Origin: UMGS1696 sp964623635
GTDB lineage: Bacteria; Bacillota; Clostridia; Oscillospirales; CAG-272
DNA length: 64,000 nt
Direction of reading: 5' to 3'
Assembly (NCBI GenBank): GCA_964623635.1
Contig: CAZUUA010000003.1
Location: 62,001-126,000, forward strand
Numbering within the stretch: the stretch's first letter is position 1; each line of letters begins with the position of its first letter. Positions 36,820-44,854 of this stretch are shown piece by piece. Both the position numbers and the translations under genes were made by a program. The notes beneath the pieces were generated by a model. It ran no database searches and had not been told where the DNA came from. It was given only the letters and a program-made list of their open reading frames with translations.

Positions 36820-37737
36820 TTATCTCTTTTTGGTTTTTGTGAAGCCAAATGCGGCGATGGCCGAACCGATGGCGCACAGGATACCGGCGTCAAAGGTCTT
36901 CGGAGCAGTGGCGACTTCGGCAGCTGCGTCAGCGGTTTCTGTCGTTTCGGCAGCTTCAACCGTCTCAACAACTTCAACCTTTTCCAGCAGTTCGAATGCA
37001 CCCAGTGTAGCACGTTCGGTGGTCATAGACTTAGAAGCATCTGCATTCAGGCTATAGATCTTGTTTTCTCTCGTACCATCGTCGTTTGCATCGTCGTTGA
37101 TCTGGAAGCCCAGACCGATGATGGAGCCGGCTTCGATGGGCTTGTCGGAGCTCTGCAGCTCTTCACCCCATACGAAATAGCCTTCGAAAATGTAGCCAGC
37201 ATCCGTACCACCATTGTGCAGGATGTAGGATCCGCCGTTATCTGCAATATAGACACCAAAGCCACCATGTGCTTCAGATGCCAGACCATTGGTCGTCAGG
37301 TCCTTGTTCTCATGGATCTGATTGGTACGGAACACACGGAACTGTGCATCGCCAATATCCTCTGCTACCTTTGCCGGAATGGTTTCTGCATCCGGATCAA
37401 AGCCATAGAGAGATGTCATGATATCGATGGAGTCGGTATTGTGGTCGCCCACGGTAGCTGCTGTCTTCGTGCACGGGGTCTTGTCGTCGATCTCGATGTA
37501 GAAATACAGCTTTTCTTCGTCCCAAGTCATATAGACAGAGCCGTTTGCGTCACCCATTTCGGTGTTGAACGTGACTTCGGTCGATGCCATATAGCAATCG
37601 TCCAGCTCCAGGTCGATGGTCGGCGTACCATAAGCGATCTCATACACCTGATCGTGTTCATCGGCTGCGAGAACCGTCTGTGTCATGGCCGATGCGCAGA
37701 GCATAGCCACCAGCAGGAATGCGAACTTGTTCTTCAT
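36820..37737 (-). CDS. Secreted surface protein with CBM9-like domain
   Basis: A 305-residue exported protein. Residues 1-25 are a signal peptide (MKNKFAFLLVAMLCASAM, then an Ala-rich cleavage region). Residues ~33-255 look like a CBM9/DOMON-type sugar-binding domain: GTPTIDLELDD, VYMTWDEEKLYFYIEIDDKT, and a distal GLGFQINDDANDDGT strand are its usual landmarks. A low-complexity Glu/Thr/Ala linker follows, then APKTFD, a hydrophobic helix and KTKKR: the layout of a sortase sorting signal, though APKTFD is not a classical LPXTG. ATG 37737 has GAGG at 8 bases; the frame 13 codons longer lacks a site. It sits between tsf and pyrH, where other Firmicutes have no gene. Confidence 0.75.
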   Translation of the reverse strand: MKNKFAFLLVAMLCASAMTQTVLAADEHDQVYEIAYGTPTIDLELDDCYMASTEVTFNTEMGDANGSVYMTWDEEKLYFYIEIDDKTPCTKTAATVGDHNTDSIDIMTSLYGFDPDAETIPAKVAEDIGDAQFRVFRTNQIHENKDLTTNGLASEAHGGFGVYIADNGGSYILHNGGTDAGYIFEGYFVWGEELQSSDKPIEAGSIIGLGFQINDDANDDGTRENKIYSLNADASKSMTTERATLGAFELLEKVEVVETVEAAETTETADAAAEVATAPKTFDAGILCAIGSAIAAFGFTKTKKR

Positions 37738-37868
37738 CTTATATACCTCGACTTTTTTAGATTTGAACTTCTCCACAGAAGTCCATGTTTGACAGTGTGG
37801 AATACAGTGGCTCCATATCGTTCTGCACTGCGTGATACAGGGTACAGATAATATGGTGCAAAAAGCTG

Positions 37869-37898
37869 ATATATAATAGAATATATAATAGAATATAT
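37869..37898. repeat. 12-bp AT tandem repeat, 2.5 copies
   Basis: ATATATAATAGA occurs twice in direct succession, then ATATAT. It lies in the 310-bp spacer between tsf and the surface protein gene; TATAAT-like elements on either strand could act in transcription. Confidence 0.8.
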
Positions 37899-37943
37899 CT
37901 GTTCGAACTATTTTAAATTCAAAGGTGTATGTTTTTCATGAAA

Positions 37944-37991
37944 GTGCCTAACCGGGCAAGCTCAATTTCGAAACTTGTCCGGTTTTAGCAC
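37944..37991. other. Long hairpin downstream of tsf
   Basis: GTGC, AACCGG and CAAG pair with CTTG, CCGGTT and GCAC through small interior mismatches, about 15 bp in total. On the minus strand only TTTC follows, so it may be an imperfect rpsB-tsf terminator. It occupies the spacer 38048-37738, where I see no gene. Confidence 0.5.
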
Positions 37992-38048
37992 CACATTTTG
38001 AAGAGGGTTTTTGAGAAAATCTCTGTTCTCGACTTTTATCAGTCCAAC

Positions 38049-38102
38049 TTATTGGGCCTGACCCATAAGTTGAGCTTACTGAGCCTGACCAGTTAACTGA
38101 GC
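38049..38102 (-). repeat. In-frame tandem duplication of the tsf 3' end
   Basis: Two adjacent 27-base units: 38076-38102 encodes AQLTGQAQ-stop (the real end of tsf) and 38049-38075 encodes AQLMGQAQ-stop in the same frame. The differences are mostly synonymous. Confidence 0.85.
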
Positions 38103-39011
38103 GATTTCTTCAGCGAAGTTGTCTTCTCTCTTTTCCAGACCTTCGCCTCTCTCGAACAGGATGAAGCTGTCAACGGTGATTTCCTTATCCAGCTTCTTGG
38201 CAACAGATTCAACGTACTTGCCAACGGTCATGCTGTCGTCCTTGACGTAAGCCTGATCAACCAGGCAGCTTCTTTCGTAGAACTTGCCGATACGACCCAT
38301 AACCATCTTTTCGATGATAGCGTCGGGCTTGTTGGCGTTCTTTTCGTCGTTCTTGATCTGGGCGATCAGGATTTCCTTTTCTTCGTCCAGAACAGACTGG
38401 GGAACTTCGTCTCTGTTCACATATGTGGGAGGCGTACCAGCGGCGATCTGCAGAGCAACGTTCTTTGCCATTTCAGCAAATTCTTCGTTGTCCTTCAGGC
38501 AGGGGCAAGCGTTGAACTTTACGATAACGCCAGCCATGCCGGAGCCGTGGATATAGGTGCTGAACACGCCTTCTACGATAGCGAAGCGACGGATGTTCAT
38601 GTTTTCGCCGATGGTGTAGATCATATCCTTCAGCTTGGCTTCAACGCTCTCAAAGTTGTCGTCGTAGCGCAGTGCCTTCAGAGCTTCTACATCAGCGGGC
38701 TTATTTTCAACGATGACCTTCAGGACGCCCTTTACAAAGGTCTTGAAGGTTTCGTTCTTGGCAACAAAGTCGGTTTCGGCGTTTACTTCGATGATCGCAG
38801 CAACATCGTCCTTGACCATGATGTCTACAACACCTTCAGCGGCGATACGACCAGCCTTCTTGTCAGCCTTGCCCAGACCCTTTTCTCTCAGGATCTTGAT
38901 GGCTTCGTCAAAGTTACCATCGGTCTCTACCAGAGCCTTCTTGCAGTCCATCATACCTACGCCGGTCTTGGCTCTCAGGTCATTTACCATTTTTGCAGTA
39001 ATAGCTGCCAT
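38076..39011 (-). CDS. tsf: Translation elongation factor Ts
   Basis: Nucleotide exchange factor for EF-Tu. The 311-residue protein starts with the UBA-like LRAKTGVGMMDCKKALVETDGNFDEAIKILREKG, followed by the NAETDFVAKNE motif and two core subdomains, and a dimerisation region with DQAYVKDDSMTVGKYVE near the C-terminus. Length is typical for the long EF-Ts form. It ends AQLTGQAQ; an extra 9-codon copy of this end lies right behind the stop. Second gene after rpsB, 46 bp apart. Confidence 0.97.
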   Translation of the reverse strand: MAAITAKMVNDLRAKTGVGMMDCKKALVETDGNFDEAIKILREKGLGKADKKAGRIAAEGVVDIMVKDDVAAIIEVNAETDFVAKNETFKTFVKGVLKVIVENKPADVEALKALRYDDNFESVEAKLKDMIYTIGENMNIRRFAIVEGVFSTYIHGSGMAGVIVKFNACPCLKDNEEFAEMAKNVALQIAAGTPPTYVNRDEVPQSVLDEEKEILIAQIKNDEKNANKPDAIIEKMVMGRIGKFYERSCLVDQAYVKDDSMTVGKYVESVAKKLDKEITVDSFILFERGEGLEKREDNFAEEIAQLTGQAQ

Positions 39012-39057
39012 TGTTATATCCTCCGTTACTCGATTTATATATCCGTATTTTTACTGA

Positions 39058-39813
39058 TCAGAACTTTGCGGGTTCAGCGTCTTCTTCGGCTTCGGCAGCG
39101 GTGATCTCTGCTTCGGCATCATTCAGCTGTTCACCCTGCTTGCCTTCCAGAACGGCATCAGCGATTACGGAAGAGATCAGGCGAATCGCACGGATGGCGT
39201 CGTCGTTACCGGGGATGATATAGTCAGCATCGTCCGGGTCGCAGTTGGTGTCCACGATAGCCACTACCGGGATACCCAGCTTCTTGGCTTCCAGAACAGC
39301 GTTGTGCTCCTTGCGGGGGTCAACAATGAACACAGCAGCCGGCAGACCGTTCATGTTCTTGATACCGCCCAGGTTCTTTTCCAGGTTGAACATTTCCTTC
39401 TGCAGAGCAGCAACTTCCTTCTTGGGCAGCATATCGAAGGTGCCGTCTTCCTGCATCTTTTCCAGGGAGCGCAGTCTTTCGATAGACATCTTGATGGTCT
39501 TGTAGTTGGTCAGCATACCACCCAGCCAACGTACGTTTACGAAGTACATACCGCAACGTTCGGCTTCTTCACGGATGGCATCAGCAGCCTGCTTCTTGGT
39601 GCCTACGAACAGGATGGAACCGCCTTCCTGTGCAGTGTCACGAACGAACATATAGGCTTCTTCAAACTTCTTGATGGTCTTCTGCAGGTCGATGATATAG
39701 ATGCCGTTTCTTTCGGTGAAGATGTATTCGGCCATCTTGGGGTTCCAACGTCTGGTGTGGTGACCAAAATGTACACCAGCTTCCAGCAGCTGCTTGATAG
39801 AAACAATAGACAT
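39058..39813 (-). CDS. rpsB: 30S ribosomal protein S2
   Basis: Small-subunit protein at the head-body junction. The 251-residue protein opens SIVSIKQLLEAGVHFGHHTRRWNPKM, which is diagnostic, and continues with YIFTERNGIYIIDLQKT, FVGTKKQAADAI and RWLGGMLTN. A Glu/Ala-rich tail closes it. Start ATG 39813 has GGAGGACATTATA; the upstream extension of the frame is not conserved. It heads rpsB-tsf behind a strong promoter and a ~150-nt leader. Confidence 0.97.
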   Translation of the reverse strand: MSIVSIKQLLEAGVHFGHHTRRWNPKMAEYIFTERNGIYIIDLQKTIKKFEEAYMFVRDTAQEGGSILFVGTKKQAADAIREEAERCGMYFVNVRWLGGMLTNYKTIKMSIERLRSLEKMQEDGTFDMLPKKEVAALQKEMFNLEKNLGGIKNMNGLPAAVFIVDPRKEHNAVLEAKKLGIPVVAIVDTNCDPDDADYIIPGNDDAIRAIRLISSVIADAVLEGKQGEQLNDAEAEITAAEAEEDAEPAKF

Positions 39814-39965
39814 TATAATGTCCTCCTTCGGTTTTTCCACCATCCGACATATTCTGCACCCCACTTTCACGAAAGCAGGGACCGACAGAACCACAGTCCG
39901 ATGTGTGTGATAAATTTGTTACGTAGTGGCAGCGGACACACGAAAAAGGCGTCCGGCTCACGTAC
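39814..39965 (-). promoter_or_regulatory. 5' leader of rpsB, possible autoregulatory RNA
   Basis: About 150 nt between the predicted start of transcription and the S2 start codon. It can form CGGAC/GTCCG and CTTTC/GAAAG hairpins. In many bacteria S2 represses its own operon through the leader; that this leader does so is inference. Confidence 0.35.
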
Positions 39966-39971
39966 TTTGAT

Positions 39972-40000
39972 ATTATAGCACAGTTTCTGCTAAAAGGCAA
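39972..40000 (-). promoter_or_regulatory. Promoter of rpsB-tsf
   Basis: TTGCCT, 17-bp spacer, extended TGC-TATAAT on the minus strand: a strong promoter, as expected for ribosomal protein genes. Confidence 0.85.
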
Positions 40001-40099
40001 TAGGGTATGCAGAATTTACATTTTGTTCATATTCCAATTGTGTTAGGTAGAGTTCGTTCTCCTGCTCTTCACGCTTGTGTTCCATTTGTTCTTTGGATC

Positions 40100-40381
40100 T
40101 TACAAGCAGAACCAACCCATTTTTCGTGGGCGATGGCCTGAGCAGCCACAATCCTTCCGATACTCCACCAGCACCGCATCCTCGCCGATGCAACGAATAT
40201 CTTCCCAGGGAATGCGGATCTCATCCTTTCCGGCTGACCAAAAGCCACCGGGTGACAGGAACAAAGCGGTGGTTTTGCCGCAGTCGGTATCCAGCTCGAT
40301 ATCTGTGATGTGTCCCAAAAAGCGACCGTCGCACAGGCTCACCACATCCTTGCATTCCAGTTCTCGCAGTGTATACAGCAT
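40100..40381 (-). CDS. YlmC/YmxH family PRC-barrel protein
   Basis: A 93-residue small protein whose core (LRELECKDVVSLCDGRFLGHITDIELD) matches the PRC-barrel YlmC/YmxH family, linked to sporulation in Clostridia and Bacilli but without a known activity. It is compact, with a C-terminal CGCSG cluster that could bind metal. Start ATG 40381 has GGAGGTGAGG at 5-6 bases; codons upstream of it are unlikely. Single gene between a terminator and the rpsB promoter; I see no obvious promoter. Confidence 0.8.
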   Translation of the reverse strand: MLYTLRELECKDVVSLCDGRFLGHITDIELDTDCGKTTALFLSPGGFWSAGKDEIRIPWEDIRCIGEDAVLVEYRKDCGCSGHRPRKMGWFCL

Positions 40382-40429
40382 TAGCCTCACCTCCACGATC
40401 AGCATATGCAGCAACGGATACAATTACGC

Positions 40430-40460
40430 AAAAAAGCACCGCAGGGTGTACGGTGCTTTT
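40430..40460 (-). terminator. Terminator of the solute-binding protein gene
   Basis: AAAAGCACCG pairs with CGGTGCTTTT, with six T on the minus strand. Confidence 0.85.
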
Positions 40461-40476
40461 GCATACGAACTGGTGA

Positions 40477-42180
40477 TCAGCTCGGATAGTTTTCGGTGTA
40501 GTATGCGTTATACACAGCGCAGGGACCGGTACCCTCGTCGGTAACGTCGGTGGCTGCGGACAGGACTTTGTCATTCTTCAGTTCCTTCTTGAACTGGTTG
40601 ATAGCGGCCTTCAGCTCATCAGCGGTCATTACGTCGATCTGATCCTTATAGGTCTTGGACAGAGCAACCAGGTCGTCCTTCAGATCCGGGTCAGCGCCTT
40701 CCATCTCATAGATGGTGGAGAAGTCGAAGGTCAGGTAAGGAGATACCATGGAATCCAGGTTCTGCTGCTTACCGGCATCCCAGTCAGCCATCGTCATACC
40801 GTAATCGGGGTAGGTCATGTAAACGTTACCGGTGGCGTACAGATCCATCTGGTAGTCGTCGCTGAGCTTCACGATGGTGTCTTCGTTATCGGGGTCGAGC
40901 TGCCAGTGAATACCTTCAGCGCCGTACTGCAGGACGGTACGCAGCTCGGTATCGGTGTTCAGATAGGTGATGATCTCCATGGAACGAGCAAGGCTCTTGG
41001 AGTAGGTGCTGACTGCAAACATATTGCCGTAGATGTCTTCTCCGTCTGCCATAGGCTTGGAGTAGATGGAGGAGTAGTATTCATCCTCATACTGTGCCAG
41101 GGTATTGGCGTCACCCTTGATGATACCAACAGCGAACTTTTCGCCGTCCTTCAGGGTACCGTCACCAACGTAGCCGGCGGCCTGCAGTCTCTTCATCATC
41201 AGCAGGGTGTTCGTGTACACGGAGTTACTGATCACGCTCTTGGGCATACATTTTACGTTGTAGTCCATGGTAGCGGTGATCTGGGAGCCCAGCAGAGACC
41301 AGGAACCGTCCTCAGACCAGTAAACCATGTTGGAGGCATCGTAGGTATCCAGCAGCGGAACCACGCCGTCCAGGTTCTGGAAGCCGATATCGGTGATGAA
41401 GTCTTCGCACTTGATCAGAGAGCTCAGATCATCGATATCATAGTCGTATGCGTCCACCAGTTCCTTATTGATGAGCAGATATTCATACTCGCCAACAGGA
41501 CGGTTGTTGGGGATCGCATAGGTACCACCCTTCTTGGCCAGAGTCAGGAAGGTGGGGTAAATGTAGGTCTTCAGAATCTTGGAGGTGCCGCTCAGCTCGG
41601 AATCCAGCTGCTGGATGGCTTCCTCTTCGATGTACCGTTCGTAGTTGGCATAGCCGCGAACCAGGAAGATATCCATCTGGGTCTCTTCTACTTCGGGATA
41701 CTTCACAACGGTGATACCCAGGTCATTGACGTAGGTCTCTTCGTCGGGTTCGGTCTCGGATTCGCTTTCTTCTTCGGTTTCTGCGGCAGCTTCACCACCC
41801 TGTTCCTTCAGCGCCTTAGCAGCTTCACGGGCAGCTTCTTCCGCCAGAGCTTCTTCTTCCTTCTTGGCAGCGATCTCTTCCATACGAGCGTCGATGGCAT
41901 CCTGGTATTCATCCTCCGGGATGGCGTGCAGTTCGATGGCAGTATCGTACTTGGACTGGGTCAGGGAGTTGATGGCATCCTGGGTAGCCAGAATGGCTTC
42001 TTCCGTGGTGTCCTCGGATGTCGGGATCCACAGGGTCAGGGTCATAGAGATACGGGATGCTTCTTCTGTGTCGGCACTGGCTTCCACGGTCTCATCCTCA
42101 CCGCTGCTGGAAGAGCATCCGGCCATCATGGAAAGCACCATCATCATGGCCAGAAAAAGACTGGTTAACTTCTTGTTCAT
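40477..42180 (-). CDS. Extracellular solute-binding lipoprotein, ABC-type
   Basis: A 567-residue lipoprotein. The signal peptide ends in the lipobox SMMAGC (Cys22), followed by a serine/acidic linker. The first domain strand SRISMTLTLWIPTSED and the later Asp/Tyr-rich segments (YDYDIDDLSSLI, FSTIYEMEGADPDL) match family-1 solute-binding proteins, mostly for sugars or oligosaccharides. Residues ~90-150 hold a charged, Ala/Glu-rich helical insert (AAKKEEEALAEEAAREAAK, then a run of Glu/Ser) not usual in this fold. No ABC permease or ATPase gene lies nearby, so the partner must be elsewhere. The start has GAGGAGG at 8 bases and a strong promoter. Confidence 0.85.
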   Translation of the reverse strand: MNKKLTSLFLAMMMVLSMMAGCSSSSGEDETVEASADTEEASRISMTLTLWIPTSEDTTEEAILATQDAINSLTQSKYDTAIELHAIPEDEYQDAIDARMEEIAAKKEEEALAEEAAREAAKALKEQGGEAAAETEEESESETEPDEETYVNDLGITVVKYPEVEETQMDIFLVRGYANYERYIEEEAIQQLDSELSGTSKILKTYIYPTFLTLAKKGGTYAIPNNRPVGEYEYLLINKELVDAYDYDIDDLSSLIKCEDFITDIGFQNLDGVVPLLDTYDASNMVYWSEDGSWSLLGSQITATMDYNVKCMPKSVISNSVYTNTLLMMKRLQAAGYVGDGTLKDGEKFAVGIIKGDANTLAQYEDEYYSSIYSKPMADGEDIYGNMFAVSTYSKSLARSMEIITYLNTDTELRTVLQYGAEGIHWQLDPDNEDTIVKLSDDYQMDLYATGNVYMTYPDYGMTMADWDAGKQQNLDSMVSPYLTFDFSTIYEMEGADPDLKDDLVALSKTYKDQIDVMTADELKAAINQFKKELKNDKVLSAATDVTDEGTGPCAVYNAYYTENYPS

Positions 42181-42276
42181 TTAGGAATCCTCCTCATAGA
42201 ATGTGGGTCATTCGCGCTTTGCAGACTACAAACTCACCTGAGGCAAACCCGCAGGCTGCAATATAATTCTTACAGT

Positions 42277-42305
42277 ATTGTACACGAAAACCGCCGATAT
42301 GTCAA
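42277..42305 (-). promoter_or_regulatory. Promoter of the solute-binding protein gene
   Basis: TTGACA, 17-bp spacer, TACAAT on the minus strand, about 97 bp before the start codon. Confidence 0.85.
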
Positions 42306-42420
42306 GCTGTTTTTTGGGTAAAGACGCATTTTTTTCTTTATCCGCCTGGAACACTTTGAATCGACAACGGATTTTTTTACAGCACTTTCGCCAAAATCAG
42401 CACATGGTATTTGGTGGTAT

Positions 42421-42457
42421 CCATGAATCTATTGGGGAATAGCACCAAAATTCATGG
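42421..42457. other. Long hairpin in the rpoD / solute-binding protein spacer
   Basis: CCATGAAT-CTATT pairs with AATAG and, after a 7-base bulge, ATTCATGG: 13 paired bases with a GGGG loop. No T run follows on either strand, so it is not a normal terminator. The rest of 42306-42530 shows no gene; a short GCCAA/TTGGC stem near 42480-42500 is the only other structure seen. Confidence 0.5.
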
Positions 42458-42530
42458 GCACTTCCTATGCAATACAGCCAATTTTTGCGGTTTGGCGGAT
42501 TTTTTGTGTTTCTCCATCGTCTTCGTGCTT

Positions 42531-43604
42531 TTATTCCAGGTAATCCTTCAGATACCGGGATCGACTGGGGTGACGGATCTTCCGAAGTGCCTTGGCTTCG
42601 ATCTGTCGGATCCGTTCCCGGGTGATCTGAAACTGCTGTCCCACCTCCTCCAGTGTGCGTGGACGACCGTCATCCAGGCCGTACCGCAGCCGGATCACCT
42701 TTTCCTCACGGGGGGTCAGGGTCTGCAGTACCTCGGCCAGCTGCTCACGAAGCATTTCATATGCGGCAGCATCGGCCGGTGTGGCGGAGTCGTCGTCCGG
42801 AATAAAGTCACCCAGGTGCGATTCATCGGCCTCACCCACAGGTGTCTCCAGCGATACCGGATCCTGTGCGGCCTTCAAGATCTCGCCGACCTTGTTGGCA
42901 CTGATGCCGATGTCCCGACCGATCTCCTCATATGTGGGATCTCTGCCCAGGGTCTGGGTGAGCTTGCGCTGACTTCTTGCCACACGGTGCATGGTCTCCA
43001 CCATATGCACGGGAATGCGAATGGTACGAGACTGATCGGCAATGGCACGGGATATGGCCTGCCGGATCCACCAGGTGGCGTATGTGGAAAACTTGTAGCC
43101 TTTGGAATAATCAAATTTATCCACGGCTTTGATCAGGCCCAGGTTGCCTTCCTGGATCAGATCCAGAATGAACATACCCTTGCCTACGTATCGCTTGGCG
43201 ATGCTGACCACCAGACGCAGGTTGGCTTCCACCAGCTTGTCCTTGGCATCCTGATCGCCTTCTAAGATCCGTTTGGCAAGCTCTGTTTCCGTCTCCTGGG
43301 AGATCAGTGGGATCTGCCCGATCTCCTTTAAGTACATCCGCACCGGGTCATCGACGGCCAGTCCTTCCTGAGATAGCGCCTTCACCATATCGTCTGCGGA
43401 CTGGAAGCTCTCTGCCTCCGAGCGGATATCCTCGATCTCCTCTGCGTCAATATAGTCATCGTCGTCGTCCAGAGCGGAATGGTTTTCTTCTTCTACCAGG
43501 ACCGTATCATCTTCCAGGGGATAATCGTTCTTTTCCTCTTCTTCGATCGTATCGTATCCATCGTCATTCTCCGACAGATACAGCTCTTGATCATCATGTT
43601 TCAT
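42531..43604 (-). CDS. rpoD: Primary-type sigma factor, copy A
   Basis: A 357-residue sigma-70 factor. The N-terminus (~1-90) is acidic and lacks a clear region 1.1; then 1.2 (LAVDDPVRMYLKEIGQIPL), 2.1-2.4 (NLRLVVSIAKRYVGKG, LDLIQEGNLGLIKAVDKFDYSKG, FSTYATWWIRQAI), region 3, and 4.2 (EEVGQQFQITRERIRQIEAKALRKI). The DNA-contacting residues match those of the neighbouring copy B, so both should read the same -10/-35 class. The start is uncertain; ATG 43604 has only a weak GGAT site. It lies 156 bp after copy B and has a promoter of its own. Confidence 0.93.
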   Translation of the reverse strand: MKHDDQELYLSENDDGYDTIEEEEKNDYPLEDDTVLVEEENHSALDDDDDYIDAEEIEDIRSEAESFQSADDMVKALSQEGLAVDDPVRMYLKEIGQIPLISQETETELAKRILEGDQDAKDKLVEANLRLVVSIAKRYVGKGMFILDLIQEGNLGLIKAVDKFDYSKGYKFSTYATWWIRQAISRAIADQSRTIRIPVHMVETMHRVARSQRKLTQTLGRDPTYEEIGRDIGISANKVGEILKAAQDPVSLETPVGEADESHLGDFIPDDDSATPADAAAYEMLREQLAEVLQTLTPREEKVIRLRYGLDDGRPRTLEEVGQQFQITRERIRQIEAKALRKIRHPSRSRYLKDYLE

Positions 43605-43708
43605 ATGCAGGATCCACGTGGGATAGCTTCCCACAGTCCTTTCCAATTATTTCCTGTCATTACCCGACAGTTTTCGTAAACGCTGGTTCCGATCGAAAAC
43701 GCACCAGG

Positions 43709-43737
43709 TCTATACAGTTTGCTTGCCGTTTTTGCAA
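43709..43737 (-). promoter_or_regulatory. Candidate promoter of rpoD copy A
   Basis: TTGCAA, 17-bp spacer, TATAGA on the minus strand, in the spacer between the two sigma factor genes. It would let copy A be expressed apart from dnaG-rpoD copy B. Confidence 0.5.
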
Positions 43738-43760
43738 GCGATATTGTAGAGAAAATCACC

Positions 43761-44852
43761 TCAGTTGATATCGTTCAAAAAGCCGCGCAGGATCTTGGAA
43801 CGGCTCTGGTGTCTCAGCTTCCGCAGGGCTTTTGCCTCGATCTGCCGGATACGCTCCCTTGTGATGTTGAATTCCTTGCCCACCTCTTCCAGTGTGCGTG
43901 TTCTGCCATCCTCCAGACCGAACCGGAGCTTGATGACCATTTCTTCACGGGGCGTCAGGGTGTGCAGGACCTTGCTCAGCTGTTCCCGGAGCAGCTGATA
44001 GGACACAGCCTCGGCCGGTGTGGGAGAAGAATCGTCCGGGATAAAATCGCCCAGGTGGGAGTCATCTTCTTCGCCAATGGGCGTTTCCAGGGAAACCGGA
44101 TCCTGGGCAGCCTTCATGATCTCCCGGATCTTATCGGCGCTCATGCCCAGACGCTCGGCGATCTCTTCCATGGTAGCCTCTCTGCCCAGCTCCTGCAGCA
44201 GCTGACGAGAGCAGCGGGAAACACGATGAATGGTCTCCACCATATGTACCGGCACACGGATGGTTCTTGCCTGATCTGCGATGGCACGGGTGATGGCCTG
44301 CCGGATCCACCAGGTGGCGTAGGTGGAGAACTTGTAGCCCTTGGTATAGTCGAACTTTTCCACGGCCTTGATGAGCCCCAGGTTTCCTTCCTGGATCAGG
44401 TCAAGGAAATACATACCCTTGCCTACGTACTTTTTGGCGATGCTGACCACCAGACGCAGGTTGGCTTCCACCAGCTCGTTTTTGGCAGCCTCGTCTCCAT
44501 GGGCGATCCGTTCTGCCAGATACTGTTCCCTGTCGGAATCCAACAGCGGGATCTTACCGATATCCTTCAGGTACATCCGCACCGGGTCATCGACGGCCAC
44601 GCCTTCCTCACTCAGGAATTTGTCGATGTCCTCGTTGTCCTCCATATCGCCAGCGTCTGCCATATCGGCATAGCTGTCATCACTTTCCATATAGCGGGTG
44701 CTGTCCAGGTTGCCGTACACCTTATCCAGAGAACCCATGTCGAAGGTGGCATAGTCCTCTGTTTCCAGAAGGTCGTCTGTCTTGTCCAGTCCCTTTACGC
44801 CTTTATCCTTGTCTAGGAGAGCGTCCATATCCATATTTTTGTCGTTTCCCAT
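43761..44852 (-). CDS. rpoD: Primary sigma factor, copy B (dnaG-linked)
   Basis: The housekeeping sigma factor by position: it begins 2 bp after dnaG, the usual dnaG-rpoD arrangement. 363 residues: an acidic, Asp/Met-rich N-terminus (~1-85), region 1.2 (VAVDDPVRMYLKDIGKIPL), 2.1-2.4 (NLRLVVSIAKKYVGKG, LDLIQEGNLGLIKAVEKFDYTKG, YATWWIRQAITRAIADQ), region 3, and 4.2 (LEEVGKEFNITRERIRQIEAK). Start has AGGGG at 6 bases. It is about 70 percent identical to copy A across the core by eye, while the N-termini differ. Confidence 0.95.
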   Translation of the reverse strand: MGNDKNMDMDALLDKDKGVKGLDKTDDLLETEDYATFDMGSLDKVYGNLDSTRYMESDDSYADMADAGDMEDNEDIDKFLSEEGVAVDDPVRMYLKDIGKIPLLDSDREQYLAERIAHGDEAAKNELVEANLRLVVSIAKKYVGKGMYFLDLIQEGNLGLIKAVEKFDYTKGYKFSTYATWWIRQAITRAIADQARTIRVPVHMVETIHRVSRCSRQLLQELGREATMEEIAERLGMSADKIREIMKAAQDPVSLETPIGEEDDSHLGDFIPDDSSPTPAEAVSYQLLREQLSKVLHTLTPREEMVIKLRFGLEDGRTRTLEEVGKEFNITRERIRQIEAKALRKLRHQSRSKILRGFLNDIN

Positions 44853-44854
44853 AA

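Noticed and set aside
37869..37898. CRISPR-like direct repeat
   Set aside because: Units are 12 bp and directly adjacent, with no spacers and no cas genes.
39990..40193. Small minus-strand open frame between ymxH-type gene and rpsB promoter
   Set aside because: It overlaps the end of the ymxH-type gene in another frame, lacks a ribosome binding site and has no protein-like pattern.
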